From Physcia stellaris (lineage: Eukaryota; Ascomycota; Lecanoromycetes; Caliciales; Physciaceae), in the NCBI GenBank assembly GCA_018902385.1, contig JABSSW010000006.1, positions 372,001-436,000 on the forward strand: a stretch of DNA of 64,000 bases, given 5' to 3'. This document shows positions 32,811 through 43,680 of this stretch, piece by piece. The position numbers and the translations under genes are program-made. Within the stretch, counting starts at the first letter, position 1. Every line of letters starts with the position of its first letter. The notes under the pieces were generated by a model that saw only the letters and a program-made list of their open reading frames with translations, searched no databases and was not told the DNA's origin.

Positions 32811-33941
32811 ATGGCGCCTTCAAAGGTAGGTTCAAGTCTGTGCGCGATGAGGGCAGTGAGAACTAACAACTTCAACCTTCAGGCGTCGCCTTTGGACAAG
32901 ATGCTTCGTGATTCAGTACATCGCCTAGCCGGTAATCTGCGCGCTTATATTCGACCTTCATGCCAACCAGCCAAAACAGGATCTGACACCAAGTTGGGCG
33001 ACAGTCCAGGCATCAGAAAGAACGGCAAAGGCGTATGTAAAGTGACCAAAACTGCCAAAAGAGGCCACAAAAGCGTCGAGTCACGCATGGTTTATTGGAA
33101 AGTGGAGGATGGTCAAATTTCATCTCTACCACCCAGAAATCCTTTCTTGTTTGCGCGGGCAATCTCAAATCATGAAGGTCGAGTAGCCAGAAATAGAGCG
33201 GCAAAGGACGAGACGATCGGGATCGAACACTCGGTAGCAAATCCCTCTACAGCCCTACTGAAGGCTGGAGATGTGGGAATCTTCGGGGCCAGTGACGAAT
33301 TGAGTGGCATAAGTCGTGGGCGAGCGGTACGTGCGTTAGCAGCTACGCTTTATTGTCGATATCATTGGTTGGACAAGAGCACGCTGGCGAACAAGTTGAA
33401 TCTCAGTCGGCTCGGCAGCATCCCGGGTCTCGAGGCAGAACTTTTGACCAGAATTACTGGGGATTTTGACAAATATCAGACTGAGATCATGGACATATAT
33501 ATCGACGGAGTCAAGGAGACAGTTGCAAGCACTGGCGGGTTAAAGGCTTGGAAGGAACACACTGACAAAGGAAAGAGAATGAAAACCTTTGGAGAAATAT
33601 TCGACTCTGCGCCCTTGGACGTGGCTGTCGCTACGTTGCAACCTTTGATTCACGCCGTTCCGCTGCAAGACATCTGGTCTGACAACTCCCCAGATCACGT
33701 ACGGTGGCAGTTGTTCCATCGCTTGGTCTTCGTTGAGACTTGCGAGCTTGTCTATTCCTGGAGACTGGAACCTTTAACGGACTCACGCAAGCGATGCTAC
33801 AAGGAGTGGAAGCAAATGACAAAGAGTCAGGCCTTTAATGATCTGGGTATTGGAGGAGTTGATGATATTCCTATTTCTTGGGCAAAATTGGATGGTCAGC
33901 GACAGCAGGTTCCTCGCGTTGCTGAGGGAACCAGTCTCTAG
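32811..33941 (+). CDS. Gene family A, copy 4 (only intact-looking copy)
   Basis: A 15-bp first exon (32811-32825, MAPSK), a 57-bp intron and exon 2 (32883-33941) give 357 residues. The N-terminal ~75 residues are basic (GKGVCKVTKTAKRGHKSV). The conserved body begins at LPPRNPFLFARAISNHEG, then LLKAGDVGIFGASDE, LAATLYCRYHWLDKSTLANK, a KYQTEIMDIYIDGVKETVA helix, GEIFDSAPLDVAVATLQPL, VPLQDIWSDNSPDHVRWQLF and LVFVETCELVYSWRLE. The ATG is uncertain because the intron is a multiple of three. After the stop another frame (to 34047) contains GQDLEIQFGG, which resembles the end of copy 2, so the C-terminus may be truncated by a small frameshift. Family and function unrecognised. No membrane segment or signal peptide. 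Confidence 0.68.
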   Translation: MAPSKVGSSLCAMRAVRTNNFNLQASPLDKMLRDSVHRLAGNLRAYIRPSCQPAKTGSDTKLGDSPGIRKNGKGVCKVTKTAKRGHKSVESRMVYWKVEDGQISSLPPRNPFLFARAISNHEGRVARNRAAKDETIGIEHSVANPSTALLKAGDVGIFGASDELSGISRGRAVRALAATLYCRYHWLDKSTLANKLNLSRLGSIPGLEAELLTRITGDFDKYQTEIMDIYIDGVKETVASTGGLKAWKEHTDKGKRMKTFGEIFDSAPLDVAVATLQPLIHAVPLQDIWSDNSPDHVRWQLFHRLVFVETCELVYSWRLEPLTDSRKRCYKEWKQMTKSQAFNDLGIGGVDDIPISWAKLDGQRQQVPRVAEGTSL

Positions 33942-34632
33942 GCCTGGGAGCGGTCAAGACTTGGAAATTCAATTTGGTGGTTGCGAGCATTTCATCACGA
34001 CTTACGATACTAAAATTAGGATTAGCTTGGATCTTGAGACTCAATGAGCTACATGGCTTGAACATACAATTTTTTGCGATTAGCTGGTATAAGAAACGAC
34101 CTTAGATTAGAGTCAATCAGTTAGCACAACGATAATTGGGATAACATTCGCCCATGCTGCGTACGTTCCTATTATCCATGTACAAGTAGTTTGGTGCAGC
34201 GTGGACCACCCAAGGACTGGACATGCACATGGCCATGCATATGAAGGTTGTGCCGATGTTTTGAGGAAGTCTCCAGGAAGCTCTGCGGATATCTGTCGGA
34301 AGTTTTGTGGAAGAAATGAGTAGGTTTCTCCGAAGTTTAAATAGGCGTGGATTATTTGTTCTCCGGCCATGGGGCTTCCTTGGCTAATCGGGAAGGCAAC
34401 TTTCAGGGACGTCAGCTTCCACGGCACTATAAACAACGACCAATCAATGTGCACACAAACTCATTGAACATCATGACTCTCGAGCTTTACAAGCGCATCC
34501 TAACGTTGCAAAAATGATACAGAAGCGATTTGGATCGAGTATGTTATGAAGTTCGAAGGCATAGATGTTTTCGGACTCACCAAGCCTGCCCGCAGATCAG
34601 GGTCTTTTTCAGCCAATGATCTTTCGATAATA
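33942..34632. other. Intergenic, no gene seen
   Basis: About 690 bp between family A copy 4 and the second MITE. Apart from the possible family A tail to 34047, nothing was recognised. Confidence 0.4.
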
Positions 34633-34928
34633 GGTGCGGTCACACCCCTCTGTAGCGAGTCGATACGTTCCTCGATACGTATCGAAATCGATACGTATCG
34701 ACGTATCATCTCAAAAAAAGAAATGTCGATACGTATCGATCTCGATACGTATCGATTTTAGAATTCAGCACTGAAAACCTTGACAATCTTAAGTATCAGC
34801 AATGATACGTATCGCTCAACATCAAAGAACGATCACATCTGTATCGAGCATATCGAGCATATCGAGCAATGTATCGAGAGATGTATCGAAGAGCGTATCG
34901 GCTCGATACAGAGAGGTGTGACCGCATC
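34633..34928 (-). mobile_element. MITE with TA target duplication, copy 2 (296 bp)
   Basis: Same element as 253-548 in reverse orientation, also exactly 296 bp, flanked by TA at 34631-34632 and 34929-34930. By eye the copies are about 90% identical, and most differences are C/T or G/A transitions. One terminal repeat ends GATGCGG instead of GGTGCGG. Short frames overlapping it are products of the repeated CGATACGTATCG words. Confidence 0.88.
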
Positions 34929-35535
34929 TATTAATATCTTAATGTACGTAATGCCTACTTATGCAGCGAGTACCTCCGTAGACACGCTAGAGTCGGTTCG
35001 TAGCATGCACACCAGCCAACAACCACACATGATTTTCATCTGCTTACGCAAAATCGTAGACCTGAGTGAGTGCATTCATACGCTTCAAGAACTTTTGAAA
35101 TCCGAGCAATGTCGCAATGGTAATGAGACCTTGAAGATTTGACCGCTGCCAAATGTGTGCCTGCTAAGTCGCCACAACTCAATGCGACCACGAACGATAT
35201 TTGAGAATTTCACTTGTTCAATTAGATCTCATTTCGAACATCAATATGGCTCTCCTCTTGTAAGATCTACTTGTTGGGTTCAAATGCTATTCAATTGCGA
35301 ACTTGGCCACATCGCAGGTTCGCGGCTTGCTGGGGGAGATCGCATTTGCGGCACTCTTGCCACATACAGTTAGCTCAGGGTCTCACCCTGCTTTAAGGTA
35401 AGGTCCCTTAGAACCGGCAAGGCCCGCGCGAGCCGCGATTATCTTTGCAGCTCAACCATCGCTGCCAAATCAATAACTCGATGCGCCCGTAGCCAAACTT
35501 CAACGTTAATGGTTTTTTGAATAGAGCTCATTTGC
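34929..35535. other. Intergenic, no gene seen
   Basis: About 600 bp between the MITE and the degraded zinc-finger element. No LTR could be recognised at its edge. Confidence 0.4.
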
Positions 35536-36600
35536 AGTACTTGCAGCAGTAACCAACTCCATCGAATATCCAGTCTTGTCAGGCCAGAAACCGACCTAGT
35601 TACACATCGCGGCTTCCAGTACCACAATACATCAAGTACACCTTCAGTAACATCGACAACGCCCACCTTTCGAACTTCTACACGAATTCGCCTACCTATC
35701 ACTCAGTCAGAATGACGACTCCAGCACCTACAGATCTGATGAGTTTTTTCACCCCTACGTCACCAAAGCTCTTGCCTCTCTCAATTTGTGTACCAGAAAT
35801 CGTTTGCAAGCACTCAGAAAGTCCATCCTCTGCCTCCACAACGGCTGCAGAGTCCACAGCCTGTGCGATTTGCGCATCCTCCAACTCCCAATCCGCGCTC
35901 GTTACTCCTGCGGTCACCTCAGAATCGAAATGCACCTTTACTTCTTCGGAGTCTGATCTCATTCCTTGGTCGCTCTTTGCACCTGCATCGCCGCGAATGA
36001 TACAAGAGCGCAGGATCTTCGATCGCTATATCACACGCATATGAACTCAGATGCAGCGACTGCTTTGAAATGGTACATCCAAGCGAAGAAGGTACAATAA
36101 GGATATCTTGTGCGAAAGCACGAGTTGGAGATGAAGTGCAAGATCAAACAAAAGAAGAAGGAGACGACAAAGCAAAAGGAGGAAGCTCGCATAGCAGCGA
36201 AACGAGCTGAATGATATACTTGTAGGCGTTGCAAAACGAAGTTTGACAGCAACACCAAGCTCCACGGCGCGATAAGTCCAGGAGCTCCTCCAGCAATGTG
36301 ACCTTCCCAAAGAAGGGCACCAAGCTCTCCGGAGAAGTGACTTGAGATGCCCCGGCATGTATGCGATGTATCGAGGACTTCACAGTAAGCTCCCCAAGGT
36401 TGTGCAATCTTTTCCTGTTCTTAGTACGCTTCCCCGAAGCTGTCCTGTCATATGATTCTCCTTCCCTCATACGCGAGAGGCGCAATCGAAGTACGTGGAG
36501 CCTGCACCAACGCACCCGCAAAGGGGCCATGACGATCTCGAGGTACATGCTTCGCCTTCTTGTCGCCGGATGCCAGTGAAACAGCTGTCCTACCTAGCTG
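35536..36600 (+). pseudogene. Degraded copy of the zinc-finger LTR element, 5' internal part
   Basis: From 35536 the DNA matches 54627 onward in the complete element (shared GCAGTAACCAACTCC, TATCCAGTCTTGTCAG and TTCGCCTACCTATCACTCAG). The ORF starts at the same ATG context (35712, MTTPAPTDLMSFFTP). Remnants of the coiled-coil Lys/Glu segment (36100-36200) and of the finger (YTCRRCKTKFDSNTKLHG, ~36215-36270) are visible in different frames with stops. Beyond 36.35 kb resemblance fades. Confidence 0.65.
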
Positions 36601-38044
36601 ATTCTAGTCCATCTCACTCTATTCATGCTATTCCCTTGACCTGTAGCTAAACCCAGACAGCGTCACGTAGGCGACCACCAAGTGCGTCGGCGGAGTCTGC
36701 GAGTGACAAGTCCAGGAAGGAGCTGCTTCGTAAATAGGTGACTGAGGAACTAACGGGATCGTAGGTTGTCATGTAAGAGTCCATCATCACGAAAGCGTTG
36801 AATGATAGTAGGTCGTCGACTATATCAGATTAATCTCGGAACGAATTTTGCCTTGAGTTGCACGTACTGTTTTCTTTTGAATAGTCTACGCATTCGCAAG
36901 ACATATTATTCATGGCTGACCACATTGGCCATCTCTGCTGCTCCCGGCGCGACCACAATACGAGAGGTACGTCTCACTTCACCTAATTCAACCCCACTCG
37001 ATCGCTTGCACCTGACGGATATTCGAGCTGCAATCCGGCGTAAAATATGGTGTGATCTATCTCCCGTATTTCTCCTTCAAAGAGAACTACCCCTCAACAC
37101 CAAGGAACCTCCGGAGAGGCGACGATGAGATGGGTGGACGTTGCGCAGGGTTTGAATGAGAATTTAGCGGTAACTTGTTGAATCGACCGCATGGTCCTCG
37201 CCAACGCGTTGGGACCTCTGTGCGCCGTTGAGAGTAAATGATCAGTCCCAGTCGAGGTGTTTTGGGGCGAAGCCAGCAGCAAAAGTCTGTTTTCCTTATA
37301 GATGAGAGGATCATGAAGCTAGCCTGAACAAAAGCGTGTTGTCTTCGGAGGTTTGGCAGCCGCCCTCCCGTGCTCAAGGGACCGAAGCAGTTTTCCAAGC
37401 AGCTATCAGGCGCTCAAATTTTGGGAAGATGAATTTCCGGATACTACTACTAAGCGGTCGTCAAACCTTCAATTCAGCAAATCATGGACGATCCTGAAGT
37501 GAACAGATCATTGCATTTCAATCAGGCGGTCTTGCTGATAAATCACCATCGGAGGGGCCGCAAGCTATTCTTCATTGAGCATTTGGATAATCGCCTCAAC
37601 TTCGACACCCAGAGGTCTCATCGACGGATTGACCTTTACTCTCACATGCTGCAAACTAGCAGGGTTTGTCCTCATTAGAGTAGTCGTCCCGCTCTCCACG
37701 TTCGAAGACTCTCTTTGCTGTTCGGAAGATCTTGTTCAAGTCGCATGGTTGCGTTTCGCCGAAGAGCATGCTTTGCTCTTGAAGGATTTGATACCGCATC
37801 GCGACCAACGTCGGCCTGCTGGACAGGGGTGCTGATGCAGAGAAGGCGCATGGAGGCCCAACCGCCAGGGAAATTTCGGACCCTCTGCTCGTTATATGGC
37901 AGGCGGCCACCCATTGCTTCTATACCAACTCGCTGCTGCCTTGGTGTTGCAGCCCCGAGTACCTCATTTTCTGCCGTTTTCACACCAGATCATCCACTGC
38001 CCATCCTATACGCGTCTGCGTCGTGTACCTACATCGTCGCCACC
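36601..38044. other. No gene seen; probable transposon debris
   Basis: About 1.4 kb. Frames at 37087-37398 and 37656-37983 are proline/arginine-rich and were not accepted. It lies between two gag-like relics. Confidence 0.4.
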
Positions 38045-39100
38045 ATGGCCAAGAGCAAGCCCACTGGTAAGTCCACTGCTGGAAAGCGCAAACCCGCCAG
38101 CAAGCCAGGCCAAAAACCCCCAAGGAATCCAATACCATCTCGGGTGATTTTGCACTCCGCGGCGTGCAGACAGGCTCCGCCGGTGTCGCCAAGGCCTCCC
38201 ATTAGAGACCAGACTCAGCATCGGGATCCCGATCTCGCCAGCTGTCCCCCATTCGAAATCTTGATATTGAGGAGCTCGTAAAGGACGCGTGCATTCACGC
38301 AAGTAGACGAGAACTCCTCGCCCTCAGGCGGAAGAATGACGCCGACGCGGCGAAACACCAGATAAAGAGGGAGATGCAACTGGAGCGGGATCGTGCGGTC
38401 GCGTGCCTTCCACGTGTCCCCGTTGTCGGTCAACGATGATACGTCTCCTCTTATACGGAATACGCATCCTTCTCCTCTCATTGTATCACAACCTCCCCCT
38501 CTTCATAACTTTTACGCAGCCGAGGTGTCCGCGGAGCCCCGGACGTCCTTTGCTGGCTCCAACGAGCAGGCTGTGCAGACCGTCCTGTTCGCCATCTTTT
38601 CGACTATTGACCGCAAGCACTTCGAGAATATTCGAATCGGCAAATTCAAGGTCGAGGATATGCTGAAGCTCGATGAGAGCTTTGTCTCGGCGTCGAATAG
38701 AGCCACCTCCGCCAACGAAGCGACTCAAATGGCCAGATCCAAGGAGCATTTTCTTCGCCTCCCGATAATATACTCCCAAATCGGCCTTTCTACCGCATCG
38801 CCAGTGGTGCGGTACTATCTGTCAATGGCTCAGTTACCACACATGCGAAACCTGTTGACGATGATGGATCAGAACACGAGAGAACGTGTTGGAAGTTGGA
38901 GACCTGCCACTGTCAGTGTCTGCGAGGCGAGAAAGACAAGCTACTAACACCCAGGAAACACTACTATCGTCGTCCGGTTCTCAGCCTCGAGCGACAACTC
39001 TGCCTCGCGGACTTCCCGACAAGGGCCCCAACGACCCATTCAACGGCGGTTGGATGTCGCTGACGTTGAATGTACTCCAGGTACTATTCGAATGACACGC
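38045..39100 (+). pseudogene. Gag-like retroelement relic
   Basis: An ATG at 38045 opens a basic N-terminus (MAKSKPTGKSTAGKRKPASK). After frame changes come RNLDIEELVKDACIHASRRE and KHQIKREMQLERDRAVACLP (about 38260-38410), then an open frame with HFENIRIGKFKVEDMLKLDE and VVRYYLSMAQLPHMRNLLTM (about 38610-38860), ending at 38947. The pattern of a basic tail, a short helix with FKVEDMLKL, and a late YY...L..Y/M..LL helix matches capsid-like gag proteins of fungal LTR elements. No protease, RT or integrase follows, and there are stops between segments. Confidence 0.5.
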
Positions 39101-40793
39101 ATAGATAGGTATGGCGTTGATTTCTCAGCCGATTTGCTTTCATTGCCGCATGCTAATTGAGCTGTCAGGTGGGTCACTAGATAAAACTCTGAGCGGGTGT
39201 TGGAGGCTCGGCGCCCGCTCCCGCTCCCGCTCCCAGCTCTTAATCGGATCGAGGCACGTCACCCTGTCATCCTGAAGTGCGCAAGTCGTCTTCTCGAGCG
39301 ACGGTATCCCACTCTTACAGTCTGGAATTATTTGTATGATGTGAGACGTACTTACTAGAAGCCGTCGAAGGTTTTACAAGCCATTGGCCTTTTGACGCGG
39401 TGAAAAGGCAGTATACGATCCAGGCTACTTCGGTTCTGCGGGACGGTCACTAGCAGGCGTCAAGGAGATCATTCGTCTAGAGATCGAGTAGAGCCGAGGC
39501 GAGAAAACCAAGGATAACAAAGCTGTTTGTTGGGAGGAAGAGGGCGGCGTGATGGAGGCGACGCTCATGCAGTACGTCTGAACAGATGATGACACTGAAG
39601 AGCTGTCCACGGACATAGGTATGAATTCCATGGCTTTTGTCAAACTTTTACTTACGATGTAGAAGTTGCTCTCGCCAAAGATATCATCCGACCCGAAAAG
39701 AAAATGCACTCAGTACAAGAATATTTCCTCTTTCAGGCAGTTGACGTCTCATTCTTGCTGTCCGGAGTATTGGAAATTCCGCCCGGCAAGAGCAAACCTT
39801 GAAAAACTAGCGGACGATACCAGATCGTGTTCTGGACAGTGTCTGGTCGAATACAGTTTGAAGTAGGTACTCCGACAACAACATCCAGCATAAGCAAGGG
39901 AGGCATGTTGCAGATTCCTAGAGATGAGTCCTTCTAACGCGCAGACACGTGGGCTGAGCCTTGGGAAAGCTAATTTTCGTTGCTTAAGGCATGAATAGAC
40001 CTAAGCACACCGAGAAGAATAGGGAGCACAGCAGCGATTGAGATGACTTGCGACGGCTCTTGAATTGTTGGCAGGGGAAGCTATCATATGCAGATTGAGT
40101 TGTTGATAGCTATCGTCGTAGCTTCGAAAGAGTCAACGGTCTTCTTGTTTCTGCTCAAGATATCGTCGACATGTTATGCTTCAGAAAACAGCATTTGTAA
40201 TCAGCTCGCTTCTCTGCTCGCTCTTTGTGCTTCGTCACGGCCTGTACAAGGTTCAAAATGTGCAAAGCGCACGCGCTCAACTCCACTTCGTCAGCCTCCC
40301 TGGCTTCCGATGGACAGAGAGTAAATATGCCCTCAAGAAAGACTCATTGCAGAATCAACTGATATAATTGTCATTTTCATACCTCATACGTTCGCACTTT
40401 GCTAGGAGTTTTTGACGGAAAGAGCCTGAGAGACGCCCCTGTTTCGCAGTAAACTCCGCAGGGCCAGCAATCAGATCCACTTATTTTACGAAAAGTCTTT
40501 TTCTTCTTTTGTCATTTTTGCAAATTTTTGAATTCTTTTTCTCGAAAATCTCTCCCGAGATTACCACCAAATTATCATACAAATTCATCGACCGACCCTT
40601 TCGACCTACTCACCCACTCATTCTTCGCACTCTACCATTCGGAGTACGAGAAGATCCGACTAGGTCAGAAGCAGTACCAAACAGCAAGCCTTCGAGACTC
40701 CTAAGCTCACCTCACGTTCGCTTGATGACTCAAACAGTAAGAAGGACTACATGGAGATGAAGAACTCGAATTACTGGCGCAAATGCTTACAAA
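39101..40793. other. No gene seen
   Basis: About 1.7 kb. It has a short CCCGCT repeat near 39212-39236. A frame at 40570-40760 with HSEYEKIRLGQKQYQT looks protein-like and may belong to the next relic. Confidence 0.4.
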
Positions 40794-41690
40794 ATGGACG
40801 AGACCGAAGCAAACGACCCTTCCTCCACTATTGAGGCTGTGCGTCAACAAAGATTATGTGCAAAGCGTGGTTCGCCCTGCGAAGGCTGCAGGCTGAACAA
40901 TAATTACTCAGCCGCTCGATTGGGAGCAATCACGAGAGGCATCCCTATGCAGTGGAAGCACCATCAAAGAAGCGTGGGGATGCGCAGAATCAACGTAAAC
41001 GCCGCCCAGTATCAGCAACCAATACACGAGCATTGGAGCCGCAGCCTTCTCAGAGAAACTATCAGAACAACAAGCAGGGGTTCTCGCGCAACCAGCAATG
41101 GGATCGCCACAACCGGGCAATTTACCGTGCATACCCACAGGCCAAGGAATAAACATATTCAGCGCGTGATAAGGCACCCCTCAGCTGAAGCATCCTCATG
41201 GACGACGCCTGCATTCAATGCGTCCGCTCCGCCAGCAAATCAGCATCATGTTCAAGCTAGTCAGGACGAGGGGGATGAACAAGAGGCTTATTATGACCGG
41301 GAAGAGGAGGAAATTGTGAGACCCTAAGTGCAAATGGGCGCACACTTCAACGATGCAGGTGAGCCGAAATACGGTTTACCACCATTCACCTGCCCTTTGG
41401 GCCAATCATGCGGTGATTCGGCAGAACTCCGCGACCATTGCTCGGAATATCATGGTATTGATACGCTCCGCGGGGCCAAATCATCGTCTACAACGGGCAT
41501 GCGCGCACGTCTACAACTACTCGCTGCTGACCTCGCACGGATACGCTACTACGGGGGTGGCCTCAATATTCGATTACGACTTCACCCTAGGCTTGGACAC
41601 TGGCGAAGACGCGTGGAGGTTGCCATATCGTACATGACGCCATGGTGCCAATATGTAAGATGCGCGGAGTGTGGCACCAGAGATGTATAG
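40794..41690 (+). pseudogene. Broken gene, probably of retroelement origin
   Basis: An ATG at 40794 opens MDETEANDPSSTIEAVRQQR and runs to an acidic EAYYDREEEEIVRP and a stop at 41325-41327, after which the same frame continues through LPPFTCPLGQSCGDSAELRD and HCSEYHG, a C2H2-like segment. Inside, another frame (40952-41152) is Gln/Asn-rich (QPSQRNYQNNKQGFSRNQQW) and looks like true coding, so at least two frame changes are present. I cannot place it in a family. Confidence 0.35.
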
Positions 41691-43344
41691 CCGGAGACAG
41701 TATTATTCCTAGACTAATAACTGCAGAACTAATTGCCTTGCAGGCCCCCAATTATATAATCGTTCTGCATACTCAATTGTACGAATAGGCCGAGCAACGT
41801 GTTTCAATCTCAGACCACTTCTTGCTGGTGGTATGGCGACGTTAGTGTACGTGTTGGTAAGAATACGTTGTGAAAAGCGTTCAAAGATTTCTCGAATTTG
41901 TGGGTCAATCGAGAGCTGTCGGAATATGGATTCTATGAGGAGGGAGGGACAGAGTGTTCGTCCTGGCGTATTCGTTTCTGCGATCTTTGAGGAGCATGAG
42001 TCTGATTGTTGATTAGCAGCTTGTCTTTCTAAACGAGTCGCTCGGACGGCGTTGCTTGTGTGGAGGATTATTTGTCATGCATCGGCATCGAAAAGGGTTG
42101 TTACGACGGCGATTTCTTTACGACTGGATTTGGCTGTCCTTCTTGAACTCCATCACTTCCATTTTCTTCATTCTTTCCATTTCCACCATCATCAGCTTTC
42201 AGCAGCGAAGGCTGCACGATCAACAATCTTATAAGTGGCCATATCGACATACTGACGCGCTGGATGGCACTGTAGTAGACTGAGATGTGGAATGTCTCTC
42301 TTTCTCTTTTCCTGTTGCTGGGCTGATTATCTTTCTTCGAATTAGTACGGTTAATAGAAGGTCGATTCTAGATTGTATAATCGATAATCGAGGGTGGCTA
42401 GCTTCACGGCTGGGAGGATTTGGGTATTCGAGATGAGCTGATACGTGTGGTGTTGCCCGCAGACAGGTCCATTTGTAATGCTTCGAGTTTTAGTGTGGTC
42501 CTGACTCACGATTATGTGACCTTGTTCTACAAGGTAGTCTTCATACACTCACTGCTTACTCTTACAGGTGCTTTGATTGCCTACCTTGCCCTGCCCATCC
42601 TATTCGCCGACGGCATGGCTCCCTACCGCGTCCAAAACCTCTCTGCCACCGCCGCGGAGGGAGAGAATTCCCCGGATACGCGTTCAGACGTTGCTGGTAC
42701 GTCAAAGCTGGGTCCAGAAATACTTCAAGAAATTCATCTGACTTGTGTCCCAAAAGCTTTCTTCGGCGTCGAGAGGAGGTAGTGAGATCGTAAGTCTAAG
42801 CGGGCAAAATCAAGACCAATACCAATCTACTTTAAGCTGCCTTCACCAGACACAACTGATCCTACTGGAGCGATACTGCGGGATGATGTGCCGGCTGTCA
42901 TACAGGACTGGGCTCATGTAATGGCTCGATAAGGGATGCCTGCCACCCGGGCAATAATACGCAAGAAGGATGTTATATTAACTGCTCGGAACTCACGAAA
43001 GTGGTTTCTCACGGCCAAAACAGGCCATATGGCCAATATGGTACATATGGTAAACATGGTACGTGCGCAAAAAAGCCGTCTTGAATACCCCCATTTCATC
43101 TTAATGGCCGACTTGGTGGAATCGGATTTTCTTTGTTGAGCGTCTAGCGGGCCATGCTTGGGTTCTACAGCGCCATGTTAGACTTGGGCGCACCGTACCC
43201 CACTAAATTTGGGTTCCCCGTCTGACCTTACTCAATCTGTCGATGTATCGTGGCCTGTAGCGCCAGCTATTCGTAGCAATGCGTCCCTTATTGATATCTT
43301 GCCATACGAGCCATTGTCTGGTGGGACAGATTAGTGGATACAGA
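41691..43344. other. No gene seen
   Basis: About 1.65 kb. The ORF at 42420-42782 has one hydrophobic stretch but no family character. A short CATATGG-type repeat lies at 43023-43062. Confidence 0.4.
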
Positions 43345-43680
43345 TTAGTGGATATTCCAAAGCGAACAAAAATAATTCTTACCTCCATAAGTAGCTTTGT
43401 TCACATTCAGTATCTCTGATATGACTGTCCGACCGCTATACCCGCCAGCTAACTTGCAATGTTTCCCAACATCCAGCAATGGTGCCGACGTAACAAATGA
43501 AAGATTTTCATCATCCGTCGTAGAAGTTGCGTGATATTCCTCTATTCCTCTTACGAAACGGAGTTTCTTCTTGTCACTTGTCACTCCCTGTCCTTCAGTC
43601 TTCGAGCTAGCTGGATATCCTCTTGCTTGATTGTCACTCTTGTGGCATGAAAAGCACACAGATTGGCATTTTCGAACAGG
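43345..43680 (-). pseudogene. Retroelement relic with a decayed CCHC zinc knuckle
   Basis: The minus-strand frame [20 protein letters not shown] keeps the exact CX2CX4HX4C spacing of gag/nucleocapsid knuckles, but His has become Asn and the last Cys has become Tyr (TAT, a G-to-A change from TGT). It continues for about 90 residues (KKKLRFVRGIEEYHATS, DDENLSFVTSAPLLDVG) to a stop at 43345. No start codon and no enzymatic domain were seen. A gag-pol linker fragment is the best reading. Confidence 0.5.

Noticed and set aside
22345-33941. Interpretation as cargo of a Starship-type giant transposon
   Set aside because: No tyrosine-recombinase captain (DUF3435-like) or matching flanking repeats were seen; the window does not allow the claim.
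34546-35142. Frames across the second MITE with repeated RIEIDTYR-like peptides
   Set aside because: They are translations of the CGATACGTATCG repeats and appear on both strands and in both copies.
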